Shown here one piece after another: positions 44,689-54,429 of a DNA stretch of 64,000 bases (positions within the stretch are counted from its first letter, which is position 1; the number at the start of each line of letters is the position of its first letter). This stretch comes from Roseiarcus sp963836695 (GTDB lineage: Bacteria; Pseudomonadota; Alphaproteobacteria; Rhizobiales; Beijerinckiaceae): NCBI GenBank assembly GCA_963836695.1, contig CAWIKX010000014.1, forward strand, positions 163,127-227,126. Direction: 5' to 3'. The notes beneath the pieces are model-generated. The model made no database searches. It was not told the origin of the DNA and saw only the letters and a list, made by a program, of their open reading frames with translations. The position numbers and the translations under genes were made by a program.

Positions 44689-47346
44689 TCAGCCGAGGCT
44701 GCGGGTCACGATGTCGCGGACGTCGGGCGACAGCGACGGCTTGGCTGCGATGCGCCGCAGCATCGCCTCGGCATGGCCTCGGCGGACGTCCTCCAGCGCC
44801 CGCCAGGATCGCATGGCCGTCAGGAGCCGCGCCGCGATCTGCGGATTGGTCGGGTCGAGAGTCGAAACCACTGCTTCCAGCAGCGCAAAGCCTGCGCCAT
44901 CGGCGCGGTTGAACTCTCTCTGGTTGGCCGAGAAGGAACCGATCAGCGAACGCACCCGATTGGGATTGGCCAGCGAGAAGGCGTGGTGGTTCATGAGGCG
45001 CCGCACACGCTCGAGCGTCTCCCGCTCGGGTATCTGCGCTTGAAGCGCAAACCACTTGTCGAGAACAAGCGGCTCGGCGGCATAGCGCCTGCCAAACGCG
45101 TCGAGCGCGCGTTCACGCCCGTCGTCAGGCCTGAAGGCGATCGCCGACAGCGCGCCGAGGCGTTCAGTCATGTTGTCGGCCTCGGAGAGCTGACGATGAG
45201 CCAGCTCGAGTCCCTGGACCACGTCGCCGTCGACGAACAGGCCAAGCGCCACGTTGCGCAGCGCGCGGCGCCCCGCAGCAGCTGCGTCGGGGCTGAAGGT
45301 CGAGGGACCGGCAAGCTCGGCGTGCAGCGCGGCGAGCGCGCCGGCGTAAGTGCGGCCCAACGCGCCACGCAGGCCCCTGCGCGCGGCGTGGATCGCGTCC
45401 GGATCGACGTCTTCGCCGATCTCGCGCGCGATGTCGGCTTCGGTCGGCAGACCCATTGCGAGCGCGGCGAAGGCGTGATCGATGCGCCCTGCGCGGACGT
45501 CCTCGATCAGGGCGCCGAAGGCGGCTGCGAGGCCGCCGTTGCGCTCGGGCGCGCGCCCATCCCGAATCGCCTTGACGCCCCGCAAGAGGATTCGCGTCGA
45601 CAGACTCTGCAGCGACTGCCAACGGTTGAAATTGTCGCTGTCGTGCCGGGAAAGGACGATGAGATCTTCCTCAGTGAGGTTGTCATCGACTCGCACCGGC
45701 GCGGAGAAGCCTCGCAGGAACGATAAGGTCGGCCGCTGAGGCACATCGCGAAAGACGATTGACCGCTCGGCATCCTTGAGCTCGAAGACGCCGCTTTCGA
45801 GTTCGCCTGCACTTGCGTCCGACGACGTGAGCGTCAGGTCGCCGCCGTTGGCGCCCACGAGACCGAGCGCGAGCGGCATCGTCATCGGCAGCTTGACGTT
45901 CTGCCCTGGCGTCGGCGCGAGCGATTGCGCGACGTCGAGCCGATAGGTCTTTGCTGCCGGATCGTAAGCGCCGCGAATCGTCACCTTTGGCGTCCCTGCC
46001 TGATTGTACCAGCGCATGAATTGGGAGAGATCGCGCCCTGAGACGGTCTCGAAACAACCGATGAAATCCTCGACTGTCGCCGCTGAGCCGTCGTAGCGAT
46101 CGAAATAAAGATCCATGCCGGCGCGAAACGCGTCCGCGCCGATCAAGCGCTTCAGCATCCGCACGACCTCGGCGCCCTTTTGGTAGACGGTCGCGGTGTA
46201 GAAGTTGTTGATCTCGTGATAGACCTCGGGGCGCACGTTGTGCGCGAGGGGCCCAGCGTCCTCGGGGAATTGCGCCGCGCGGAGCGTGCGCACGTCGCCA
46301 ATGCGCTCGACCGGCGCCGAGCGTATGTCTGCGGAAAAGTCCTGGTCGCGGAAGACGGTCAGGCCCTCTTTGAGGCAAAGCTGGAACCAGTCGCGGCAGG
46401 TCACGCGGTCGCCGGTCCAATTGTGAAAATATTCGTGCGCGATCACGCCCTCGATATTGGCGTAGTCGTCGTCGGTCGCGGTCTCCGGCGAAGCGAGGAC
46501 ATATTTGTCGTTGAAGACGTTGAGGCCCTTGTTCTCCATCGCGCCCATATTGAAATCGGAGACGGCGACGATGTTGAAAATGTCGAGGTCGTATTCGCGC
46601 CCGTAAGCTCGCTCGTCCCAGGCCATCGAGCGCTTGAGCGCATCCATTGCGTAGTGCGCGCGCTCTTCCCGGCCATGCTCAACATAGATCGCGAGCGTGA
46701 CCGTCTTGCCCGACATCGTAACAAACGAATCCGCGATACGGCCAAGATCGCCGGCGACCAAGGCGAAGAGATAGGAGGGCTTCTTGTGGGGATCGCGCCA
46801 AACCGCGAAATGGCGGCCGGGCGTGTTCGCTTCGCCCACAGTTTCGAGATTGCCGTTGGACAGAAGAACAGGCGCCTCGGTCCGATCCGCCTCGACCCGC
46901 ACGCGATAGGTCGAGAGCACGTCTGGCCGGTCGAGAAAATAGGCAATGCGACGAAACCCTTCCGCCTCGCATTGCGTGCAATAGGCCGAGCCTGAGCGAT
47001 AAAGGCCCATGAGCTTGGTGTTGGCGGCCGGATCGAGGCGCGTCTCGATCGTGAGGGTGAAGGCGCGCCGCGGCGCCCGACGCAGCACAAACCCGGACGG
47101 GCTCACCTCGAAAATGGCCTCGTCGAGCGGCCGGCCGTCCAGCCGGGCGGAGACGAACGCGAGTTCGTCGCCGTCGAGCGCAAGCGCCGCGCCTTCCCGG
47201 CCAGCGGGATTGGGCCGGAGCGAGAGGGTCGAGACAACGCGCGTCGCATGGATGTCGAGCGACACGTCCAGCTCGACGTGGTCGATGAGATAGTCCGGCG
47301 CGCGATAGTCGCTGAGGCGAACAGCCTGTCCGTCCGACGGACGCAT
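44689..47346 (-). CDS. pepN: Aminopeptidase N (M1 family)
   Basis: Zinc aminopeptidase, 885 residues, full length for the alphaproteobacterial PepN. Substrate motif MGAMENKGLNVFND, zinc site VIAHEYFHNWTGDRV with the distant Glu in LKEGLTVFRDQDF, and the C-terminal DUF3458 helical domains ending DVRDIVTRSLG. The gap 44350-44688 towards the kinase gene holds no feature I can support. Confidence 0.95.
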   Translation of the reverse strand: MRPSDGQAVRLSDYRAPDYLIDHVELDVSLDIHATRVVSTLSLRPNPAGREGAALALDGDELAFVSARLDGRPLDEAIFEVSPSGFVLRRAPRRAFTLTIETRLDPAANTKLMGLYRSGSAYCTQCEAEGFRRIAYFLDRPDVLSTYRVRVEADRTEAPVLLSNGNLETVGEANTPGRHFAVWRDPHKKPSYLFALVAGDLGRIADSFVTMSGKTVTLAIYVEHGREERAHYAMDALKRSMAWDERAYGREYDLDIFNIVAVSDFNMGAMENKGLNVFNDKYVLASPETATDDDYANIEGVIAHEYFHNWTGDRVTCRDWFQLCLKEGLTVFRDQDFSADIRSAPVERIGDVRTLRAAQFPEDAGPLAHNVRPEVYHEINNFYTATVYQKGAEVVRMLKRLIGADAFRAGMDLYFDRYDGSAATVEDFIGCFETVSGRDLSQFMRWYNQAGTPKVTIRGAYDPAAKTYRLDVAQSLAPTPGQNVKLPMTMPLALGLVGANGGDLTLTSSDASAGELESGVFELKDAERSIVFRDVPQRPTLSFLRGFSAPVRVDDNLTEEDLIVLSRHDSDNFNRWQSLQSLSTRILLRGVKAIRDGRAPERNGGLAAAFGALIEDVRAGRIDHAFAALAMGLPTEADIAREIGEDVDPDAIHAARRGLRGALGRTYAGALAALHAELAGPSTFSPDAAAAGRRALRNVALGLFVDGDVVQGLELAHRQLSEADNMTERLGALSAIAFRPDDGRERALDAFGRRYAAEPLVLDKWFALQAQIPERETLERVRRLMNHHAFSLANPNRVRSLIGSFSANQREFNRADGAGFALLEAVVSTLDPTNPQIAARLLTAMRSWRALEDVRRGHAEAMLRRIAAKPSLSPDVRDIVTRSLG

Positions 47347-47382
47347 GGGGAGACCTTTCAGAGCTTTGAATTTGTAAGGCGA

Positions 47383-48333
47383 TCAGGCGGGAGCGAAGCC
47401 GATCATTGCGGCGGAGGTAAACGCCAGCCCGTAGCGAAGCAAGGTCTTTTGCAAAGAGAGCGGCGGCGCCTCGCCGCTGGTAAAGATCGCGGTCCCCTCA
47501 CGGCTCGCCGGCGCGTCCGGACGACCCGCGCCGACCAGCGCATCGAGACGGCGCGCGATGGCCGGCGCCGGGTCGACGAAGCCGACCGGCCAGGGCGAAA
47601 GACGCTCAAGCCTGTCCGCAATAAGAGGAAAGTGGGTGCAGGCGAGCACAATCTGATCCGTGCGTCGGCCGTCGTGTTCGACAAAGCACGGCGCGATCTC
47701 GCGTGCGATTTCGGCTTCGTCAATCATCTCTTCGCGCATGACCCGCTCGGCGATGACGGCTAGAGTCGGCGAGCCGACCAGCGTCACCTCGCAATTGGCG
47801 GCGTGATCGCGCACCAGCGCGCGGGTGTAATCGCGCGCCACGGTCCCGCGCGTCGCCAGCACGCTGATCAGTCGCGACCTCGAGGCCGCCGCCGCCGGCT
47901 TGATCGCCGGCACGGTGCCGACGAACGGCAGGCGCGGATAGGCGGCCCTTAAGGGGGGCAGCGCGAGGGTCGAGGCAGTGCTGCAGGCGATGACGACAAT
48001 GTCAGGCTCGGTTTCGCCGATCAGCCGCGCCATCACCTCCGCGACCCTGGCGACGAGCGCTGCTTCGCTCAGTCTACCGTACGGGAAGGCCGCGTCGTCG
48101 GCGGCGTAGACAATCTCGACGTCCGGCCTGAGCCGCCTGATCTCGGCGAGGACCGAAAGTCCGCCTAGCCCCGAATCGAACACCAACGCCCGCGGCGCGC
48201 GCGGCGGCGCCACTGGGTTCGCTTCGACTTCGGCGGTCAAACTTGGGGGCGCCTCGCCGCCCCCACCCCGGCGGTTCATGGGCGAGGACATACGCGAGTC
48301 CGAGGCGCGCGGCAAAGTGACCAATTGGGCCAT
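47383..48333 (-). CDS. murI: Glutamate racemase
   Basis: Makes D-glutamate for peptidoglycan. The 316-residue product has the N-terminal FDSGLGGLSVLAEIRRL, first catalytic Cys in VVIACSTASTLALP (usually ACNTAS; Asn is Ser here) and second in VLACTHFPLIADRL. A Pro/Gly-rich N-terminal extension of about 45 residues precedes the fold, so the true start may be ATG 48288 or 48279. Divergent from the tonB-like gene. Confidence 0.9.
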   Translation of the reverse strand: MAQLVTLPRASDSRMSSPMNRRGGGGEAPPSLTAEVEANPVAPPRAPRALVFDSGLGGLSVLAEIRRLRPDVEIVYAADDAAFPYGRLSEAALVARVAEVMARLIGETEPDIVVIACSTASTLALPPLRAAYPRLPFVGTVPAIKPAAAASRSRLISVLATRGTVARDYTRALVRDHAANCEVTLVGSPTLAVIAERVMREEMIDEAEIAREIAPCFVEHDGRRTDQIVLACTHFPLIADRLERLSPWPVGFVDPAPAIARRLDALVGAGRPDAPASREGTAIFTSGEAPPLSLQKTLLRYGLAFTSAAMIGFAPA

Positions 48334-48407
48334 TGACCGGATATGAGCGATTCAGCCAAGGAAACACAGAACGCTGTCGCGAGAGGAATTGCGGGCTGAC
48401 CGCCACG

Positions 48408-49399
48408 TTGTTGTCCGAGGCCGATTTCACGGCCGAGCCGGTTGAGCGCCTCGACGCGCCGGATCCGCCGACGCCTGCCGAGCGCCGGGGTCACGTGCTC
48501 GCGCTCATTTTGGCGGTGGCGCTCCATATCCTAATCCCCCTCTCGTTCTTCCTCTATTATTGGTATTGGCCGCACCCAGTTCCGACCGTCGTACAGGAAA
48601 TTCCCGTCGAGGTGGTTCAGGAGGAGCCCCCGCCCCGCCCCCGCCGAAGCCCAAACCGCCGGAGGACAAACCAAAGCCCCCGCCGAAGCCCCTGGACGAG
48701 AAGCCCGCCTATGACGCGCCGGCGGCTCCGACGGAAGAGAAGGTCAACCGGGAGTCTCCCGACAAGAAGACGGAAGCCAAGGCGACGCCGGAGGCCCCGC
48801 CGCCGCCGAACCCTGGCGCATCGCCCAAAACGGACACGCCGGCTCCCGCGCCCCATCCGGCTGAAGAGCAAAAGGGCGAGGCCGCGCCGCCCGCGCACGA
48901 TCTGAAGCCTGAACCTGAGGGCGAACTACCCGCGGACCAGAACCCGAAGCCGGAGGACAATCCCACTGAGGCCGCCGCCCCTGCGGCGCCGCCCGCGCCG
49001 CCTAACAAGGCTCCCGTCGGCGAGCCGCTGCCGACCATCGAGGATCTGCCGCAATACAAGTTCGCGCGTTCGGTGGAAAAATCCCCGATCGCCGGCGGCA
49101 GCGCCAACACCCGCTATCTGACGATCATCTACGGGATGATCAAGGCGCACCTGCGTGAGAGGCCGGAGCTCCGCCTCGATCTCGCCAACAGGCACGGAAT
49201 CGTGGACTTCTATGTTGATGAGGGCGGCAATCTCGTGGGTCGCAGACTGGTCGCCTCAAGCGGATCGCCGAACCTCGACATCGCCGTCATGGCGGCGATC
49301 GCGGAGGCCGCGCCCTATCCCGCGCCGCCCAATTGGAGTCCCGTCTCGCTCAATTACAACTTCGGCCGGGGCCCTAAACCAGGCGACCGTGATCATTGA
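48408..49399 (+). CDS. tonB: TonB-family energy transducer (one-base deletion in a C-run)
   Basis: Inner-membrane-anchored transducer that powers outer-membrane receptors; about 330 residues after repair. One helix (HVLALILAVALHILIPLSFF), a Pro/Lys/Glu-rich periplasmic spacer (PPKPKPPEDKPKPPPKP and onward), and a TonB C-terminal domain with GIVDFYVDEGGNLVGRRLV and SSGSPNLDIAVMAAI. The two parts are in different frames. Adding one C to the ccgccccgcc tract near 48631-48642 restores EEPPPPPPPPKPKP. Start uncertain (TTG 48408 or 48411; open to 48333). Confidence 0.82.
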
Positions 49400-49629
49400 A
49401 CGCAATTGTAAGTCGTCCTGATGCGATCGAACGTGGTGTAGGTGCTCCAGTAAGGGCTCGCCCTCATTCCGTATTTCTCACACTCTTTGTCCGCCTGCGC
49501 GTAAAACTCGTACGGCCGTGGGAATGTGTCGTGGTGCGGCGCATTCGGATAGTAGATAAACGTCACATCGCGGTGCATTGCGCAGCCACTTAGGACTGCG
49601 AGCATTCCGAACAGGAAGACAAACCGCAT
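49393..49629 (-). CDS. Small lipoprotein
   Basis: A 78-residue product with a lipoprotein signal (MRFVFLFGMLAVLSGC, lipobox LSGC), then AMHRDVTFIYYPNAPHHD, YAQADKECEKYGMRAS and an end TTYNCVQ. GGGGCGAGA precedes ATG 49629; the longer open frame to 49887 is not supported. Tail-to-tail with tonB, overlapping by seven bases. Function unknown. Confidence 0.65.
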   Translation of the reverse strand: MRFVFLFGMLAVLSGCAMHRDVTFIYYPNAPHHDTFPRPYEFYAQADKECEKYGMRASPYWSTYTTFDRIRTTYNCVQ

Positions 49630-50148
49630 TCTCGCCCCACGCTTCGAGAACCGCCGGGCCGTCCCAAATCGCCCGACTCTCTGACGGCCACTCTGCCCGC
49701 CCTCCGCCTGTCGCGCAAGACTTTCTCCGGACTGGCCGCCAATTGGGGCGCAAGCGCTCCCGATAGAACGCGGGACCGTCAGACTTGTTTGGGCGAGCGG
49801 CGAGCCAAACCGCAGCGCAACCTGGTTGAATGTAGGTAGTTCTACCAAATTGACCCGCCGCAGATGAGGCGATAGAAATAATAACACATTGACGGTGCTG
49901 GATTAACATCAGAAACCCCCGCCCCACTATATCATGTATATTATAAGTCATTCGCGAGAGATCTTCGTAGTCATCCAGCTCACGCATCAAAAGCTAAGCG
50001 GATTTATATTCGGGACAACTAAAGCAATATTTGTTCTAACTCAAAGCCGTCGCGCGTTCCGCAAGTTTATTTGTACTTCTGGCCAATCTTTTTTCAGTCT
50101 GTACAAGTCGACAACCTGACGCGCGATCAAACCTTTAGGATCAGAACC

Positions 50149-52998
50149 ATGGCCACCACGGCATCCTTTTCGTCGGGCGTGCTGACGGAGTTCGGCGACG
50201 CCAACAACAATTCGCTCATCACGAGTCGCGATGCGACCGGACGGATTTTCGTCAACGGCGGCGCCGTTCCGATCGCAGGCGGCGCCCCGACGGTCGCCAA
50301 CACCAATCTCATCGAGGCGTTTGGCCAAGACGGCAACGACACAATCTCGCTCAATGAGTTCAACGGCCCGTTGCCCGCGGCGGAACTGTTTGGCGGCAAC
50401 GGGAACGACACGCTGACCGGCGGTTCGGGCAACGATCTCTTGTTCGGGCAGGCCGGCGCCGACATCTTGTTTGGCGGGGCCGGCAACGATCAGCTGTTCG
50501 GAGGGGACGGAAAGGACATCCTCACGGGCGGGCCCGGCGACGATCAAGTTTTCGGCCAGGACGGCAACGACGTCATGATCTGGAACCCTGGGGACGGCAG
50601 CGACACGTTCGAGGGCGGAAACGGCGACGACATCGCGCTCGTGAACGGCGGCAACGGCGCCGAAACCTTCACCATCACCGCGAACGGCGCGCGCGTCCGC
50701 CTCGATCGCGTGACCCCGGCGCCGTTTTCCCTCGACATCGGCACCACCGAGAGCCTTGTACTTCACGCTGGCGCCGGCGACGACGTCATCACCGCCGGCA
50801 ATGGACTTTCCAGCCTCATCAGCCTCACGCTCGATGGCGGCGACGGCAATGACACGATCACGGGCGGCGACGGCGCCGACCAACTGAGTGGCGGCGCCGG
50901 CAACGACCTTGTCGTGGGCGGCCGCGGCAACGACACCGCGTCGCTCGGCAACGGCGACGACACGTTCGTGTGGAATCCGGGCGACGGCAGCGACACAGTC
51001 TTTGGGGGAGCCGGCTCCGACACGCTCGCCTTCAACGGCGCCAACATAAACGAGAACATCAACATCACGGCGAACGGCGGCGGGTTTACGTTTACCCGTG
51101 ACGTTGCAAACATTATGATGAGCGTCTCCCAGGTCGAGACGATCGAGTTCACCGCCAGAGGCGGAGCCGACACCATCACGATCGGCGACCTGACGGGGAC
51201 CGGCGTGTCGGCCGTGGATGTCGATCTCGCCTCGACCCCCGGGACCGGCACGGGCGATAGCGCTGCGGACACTGTGACCGTCAACGGCACGGGCAAAAAC
51301 GATGTGATCAGCATCACCGGCGCTGGAACCGCAGTCTCGGTCGCGGGGTTGCCTGCTTCGGTCAACATCAATGGCGCGGAAGGCGCGAACGATAGGCTGA
51401 TCGTAAACGGCGGCGATGGCAATGACACGATCAACGCCGGCGTGCTGCTCGCTGGAACTATCGGCCTCACGATCGATGGCGGCACGGGCAATGACACGAT
51501 CACCGGCAGTCAGGGCGCGGACACCCTGCTAGGCGGCGATGGAAACGACAGCGTGATCGGGGGGCGCGGCGATGACATCGCCTTTCTGGGCGCCGGCAAC
51601 GACACGTTCACCTGGAATCCGGGCGATGGCAGCGACATCGTCGAAGGCCAGGCCGACGTCGACACGCTCCTGTTCAATGGCTCCAACGCCGGCGAGCGAA
51701 TTGACATCTCCGCCAACGGCAGCCGGGCGAGATTCACCCGCGACGTCGCCAACATCACCATGGACTTGAACGGCGTCGAGCGCATCCAGTTCAACGCTCT
51801 TGGTGGCGCGGACACCGTCACCGTCGGCGATCTCACGGGAACCGGCGTCAATCAGGTTTCCGTCAACCTCGCCGCGTCGGTCGGCGGCGGTGACGGGGCG
51901 GCTGACAGCGTCATCGTCAACGGATCGAACAACGCCGACACGGTCAACGTCGCGAGCAGCGGCTCGTCGGTCCTCGTCAACGGGTTGGCGGCGCAGACAA
52001 TCATGAGCGGCATGGACGCCGGCGACACGCTCACAATAAACGGCCTTGGGGGCGACGATGTCATCAACGCGTCGGGGCTCAATGCCGGCCAGATCGGTCT
52101 CGCGATCAATGGCGGCGCCGGGAATGATCTCATAACTGGCAGCGCGGGCAACGATCTTGTGACCGGAGGAACTGGAGCCGACACCGCCCTTCTCGGATCG
52201 GGGGACGACACCTACGTCTGGAACCCGGGGGACGGCAGCGACATCGTCGAGGGCCAGGCCGGAACTGACACGCTGCTGTTCAACGGCGCGAACATCAACG
52301 AGAAGATCGACATCTCGGCCAACGGCGGCCGGGCGAGATTCACCCGCGACGTCGGCAACATCACCATGGACCTCAACGGGGTCGAGCACATTCAGTTCAA
52401 CGCCCTCGGCGGCGCGGACACCATCACTGTGAATGACCTGACCGGGACGAGCGTCAAAAACGTCGACCTGGACCTCTCGTCGCCGCCCGGCAGCGGCATA
52501 GGCGACGGTCAAGCGGACACGATCATCATCAATGCGACCAGCGGCGCCGACGTGATCAACGTGAGCAGCAGCGGCGGCGTAATCACGGTCTCCGGTCTCG
52601 CAGCGACTGTGACAATCACCGGCGCGGAGGCAGCCAACGATCGGCTTGTGATCAATGGGCTTGGGGGCGACGACGTCATTTCTGCGACAGGACTGACCGG
52701 CATGCAGCTTACGGAAGACGGTGGCGGCGGCAATGACGTCCTCATTGGTAGTCCCGGCAACGATACTTTGCTTGGCGGCCTTGGAGACGATACTCTAATC
52801 GGCGGCCCCGGGCAGGACATTCTCGATGGCGGACCGGGCAACAATATCCTGATCCCGGATATCGCGGCGGCTCATACCGCGCCGGTCAGCATGCTGTCGC
52901 ATTCGATGACGTCCAGTTTCGCGTCGGCGAGTATTACGGACCGCGCCTCGAGCTTTTTCGCGCCGCCGTCTCCGGTGCTGGCGCACCCGCACGGCTGA
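50149..52998 (+). CDS. RTX-type calcium-binding repeat protein with tandem modules
   Basis: A 949-residue, very acidic, Gly/Asp/Asn-rich protein with no Cys. GGxGxDxLx nonapeptides occur in clusters (ELFGGNGNDTLTGGSGND at about 80, further clusters near 240, 460 and 680, and VLIGSPGNDTLLGGLGDD near 890). Between clusters runs a repeated module starting WNPGDGSD (codons near 50580, 50971, 51613, 52219) and including FTRDVANI and LGGADT. No N-terminal signal peptide, which fits type I secretion; no T1SS genes are adjacent. The upstream gap 49630-50148 is AT-rich with no clear gene. Confidence 0.85.
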   Translation: MATTASFSSGVLTEFGDANNNSLITSRDATGRIFVNGGAVPIAGGAPTVANTNLIEAFGQDGNDTISLNEFNGPLPAAELFGGNGNDTLTGGSGNDLLFGQAGADILFGGAGNDQLFGGDGKDILTGGPGDDQVFGQDGNDVMIWNPGDGSDTFEGGNGDDIALVNGGNGAETFTITANGARVRLDRVTPAPFSLDIGTTESLVLHAGAGDDVITAGNGLSSLISLTLDGGDGNDTITGGDGADQLSGGAGNDLVVGGRGNDTASLGNGDDTFVWNPGDGSDTVFGGAGSDTLAFNGANINENINITANGGGFTFTRDVANIMMSVSQVETIEFTARGGADTITIGDLTGTGVSAVDVDLASTPGTGTGDSAADTVTVNGTGKNDVISITGAGTAVSVAGLPASVNINGAEGANDRLIVNGGDGNDTINAGVLLAGTIGLTIDGGTGNDTITGSQGADTLLGGDGNDSVIGGRGDDIAFLGAGNDTFTWNPGDGSDIVEGQADVDTLLFNGSNAGERIDISANGSRARFTRDVANITMDLNGVERIQFNALGGADTVTVGDLTGTGVNQVSVNLAASVGGGDGAADSVIVNGSNNADTVNVASSGSSVLVNGLAAQTIMSGMDAGDTLTINGLGGDDVINASGLNAGQIGLAINGGAGNDLITGSAGNDLVTGGTGADTALLGSGDDTYVWNPGDGSDIVEGQAGTDTLLFNGANINEKIDISANGGRARFTRDVGNITMDLNGVEHIQFNALGGADTITVNDLTGTSVKNVDLDLSSPPGSGIGDGQADTIIINATSGADVINVSSSGGVITVSGLAATVTITGAEAANDRLVINGLGGDDVISATGLTGMQLTEDGGGGNDVLIGSPGNDTLLGGLGDDTLIGGPGQDILDGGPGNNILIPDIAAAHTAPVSMLSHSMTSSFASASITDRASSFFAPPSPVLAHPHG

Positions 52999-53152
52999 TG
53001 GCGTCGCGGCTGCACGAGCAAGAATGGCGTCGATGCGGTGTTGGCCGCCGAGTCAGTGTTGCGCCATTTAGCTGCGCTTAACGCGCCGCGCCGCAGGCGG
53101 CCAGCTTTAGGATCGGTCCGCGCTCACTCGATCACGCGCGCCGGACGATCCT

Positions 53153-54364
53153 TCACGGCAGCGCCTCATAGCGCGGGCTGCCCGCATAGGGTTTCAGCTT
53201 ATCCTCCGCTACGAAGCCCTGCGGAACAAACTTCTGCAGGCGGCGGCCGTCGATGGTTTCGCTCGTGTAAAGGGTCCCCTTTGAATCGACAGCGATCATG
53301 TGCACGAGCGTGAATTCGCCGGCATTGTGGCCAGCGCCGCCAAAGCCGCCAAGAATGCGTCCGCTCTGGTGATCGAGGATCCATAAGACCTCGTTGCCGG
53401 TGTCGACGACATATATGTATTTTTGCTCGGGATCGGCGGAGAAGGCGACGTCCAAAGCCGACCCGATCGCTTTACGCCCCGGCGCGCCGTTTGGCGCCGG
53501 CGAATAGGCTGTTCCCGGCTTGACCTCGATGACGCGTTTGACGGCGCCGGTCTTGTCGAACACCTCGATCCGGTCGTTTCCACGGTCGCAAACATAGAGG
53601 AGCCCTTCGCGGTCAAACTTGGCGCAATGGGGATGACCTCCGCCAATCACCGCGAAGAGTCCTCTATCCGTCCCCGCATCGCCCCATTGACGCAGGAACT
53701 TGCCCTGAGCGTCGAAGACAACGACCCGATGATTGCCATAGCCGTCGGCGACATAGATATCGCCGTTTTCGGGATCGATCGCGATGTCGGCGGGTTCGTT
53801 CAGGAGCAGCGGACTCTTGTTGGCTCCGGGCTCGCCACACTTCTCATCCGCATTGTCGCATACGCCCTTGCGGCCGATCTGCAGGAGCAGCCGCTTCCCG
53901 TCATGCGACCATTTCTGCACAATCCCGTCGGCGTTGCCGCCGATCCAAATATTATCGTTCTTGTCGACGAAACAGCCATGGACCGATTTGGGCATCTGCT
54001 TCCGATCGCCCCATGAATTCACGATGTTCCCGTCGGAATCATATTCGATGACGACAGGCGCGGGCTCCTTGCCGACCGTCTGCTCCATCGTCGTGAGATC
54101 GGATCGATTGACGCCGAACACGTGATCTTCTCTGTCGACGCAGACGCCGCCGACTGCTCCCGTCACCCATCGATCCGGCAGCGGTTTCGGCCAATAGGGA
54201 TCGACGACGAAGCGCGGGACGTCGCTGTCCGCGGCGCGGGCGGACCCATGGCAAAGCAGGACAACGACCCCGACCCCGATCAAGCCTGCGTACAAGATCC
54301 TCCGGGCCGCCATCCGGAGTTTGAGCCAAATCCACTGACCGGCGCGCCTCGTCACCATGATCAT
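53153..54364 (-). CDS. Secreted NHL-repeat beta-propeller protein
   Basis: A 403-residue exported protein. Signal peptide/anchor ARRILYAGLIGVGVVVLLC, mature part from SDVPRFVVDPYWPKPLPDRW. Four or more NHL-type blades: NIWIGGNADGIVQKW, GDIYVADGYGNHRVVVFDAQG, GLLYVCDRGNDRIEVFDKTG and IYVVDTGNEVLWILDHQSG. Similar to the lyase-like propellers of peptidyl-amidating enzymes, but catalytic identity is unproven. GGGAGGAG fixes the start at ATG 54364. Confidence 0.82.
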   Translation of the reverse strand: MIMVTRRAGQWIWLKLRMAARRILYAGLIGVGVVVLLCHGSARAADSDVPRFVVDPYWPKPLPDRWVTGAVGGVCVDREDHVFGVNRSDLTTMEQTVGKEPAPVVIEYDSDGNIVNSWGDRKQMPKSVHGCFVDKNDNIWIGGNADGIVQKWSHDGKRLLLQIGRKGVCDNADEKCGEPGANKSPLLLNEPADIAIDPENGDIYVADGYGNHRVVVFDAQGKFLRQWGDAGTDRGLFAVIGGGHPHCAKFDREGLLYVCDRGNDRIEVFDKTGAVKRVIEVKPGTAYSPAPNGAPGRKAIGSALDVAFSADPEQKYIYVVDTGNEVLWILDHQSGRILGGFGGAGHNAGEFTLVHMIAVDSKGTLYTSETIDGRRLQKFVPQGFVAEDKLKPYAGSPRYEALP

Positions 54365-54429
54365 TAAACTCCTCCCGCACGGCGCGCAGAACAGCTGGAT
54401 CTGAACCCAACGCATGCTCCTGAAACGCG

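Noticed and set aside
44558..45055. A 165-residue minus-strand frame at the 3' end of pepN
   Set aside because: It overlaps the conserved PepN C-terminus in another frame and shows only Arg/Ala/Gly-biased composition.
50041..52512. Long minus-strand frames (about 250-330 residues) opposite the RTX gene
   Set aside because: They are antisense images of the repeated Gly/Asp codons and have no ribosome-binding sites or family motifs.
50380..52850. Regularly spaced repeats resembling a CRISPR or satellite array
   Set aside because: Repeats are in frame and encode RTX nonapeptides and a protein module; there are no uniform spacers and no cas genes.
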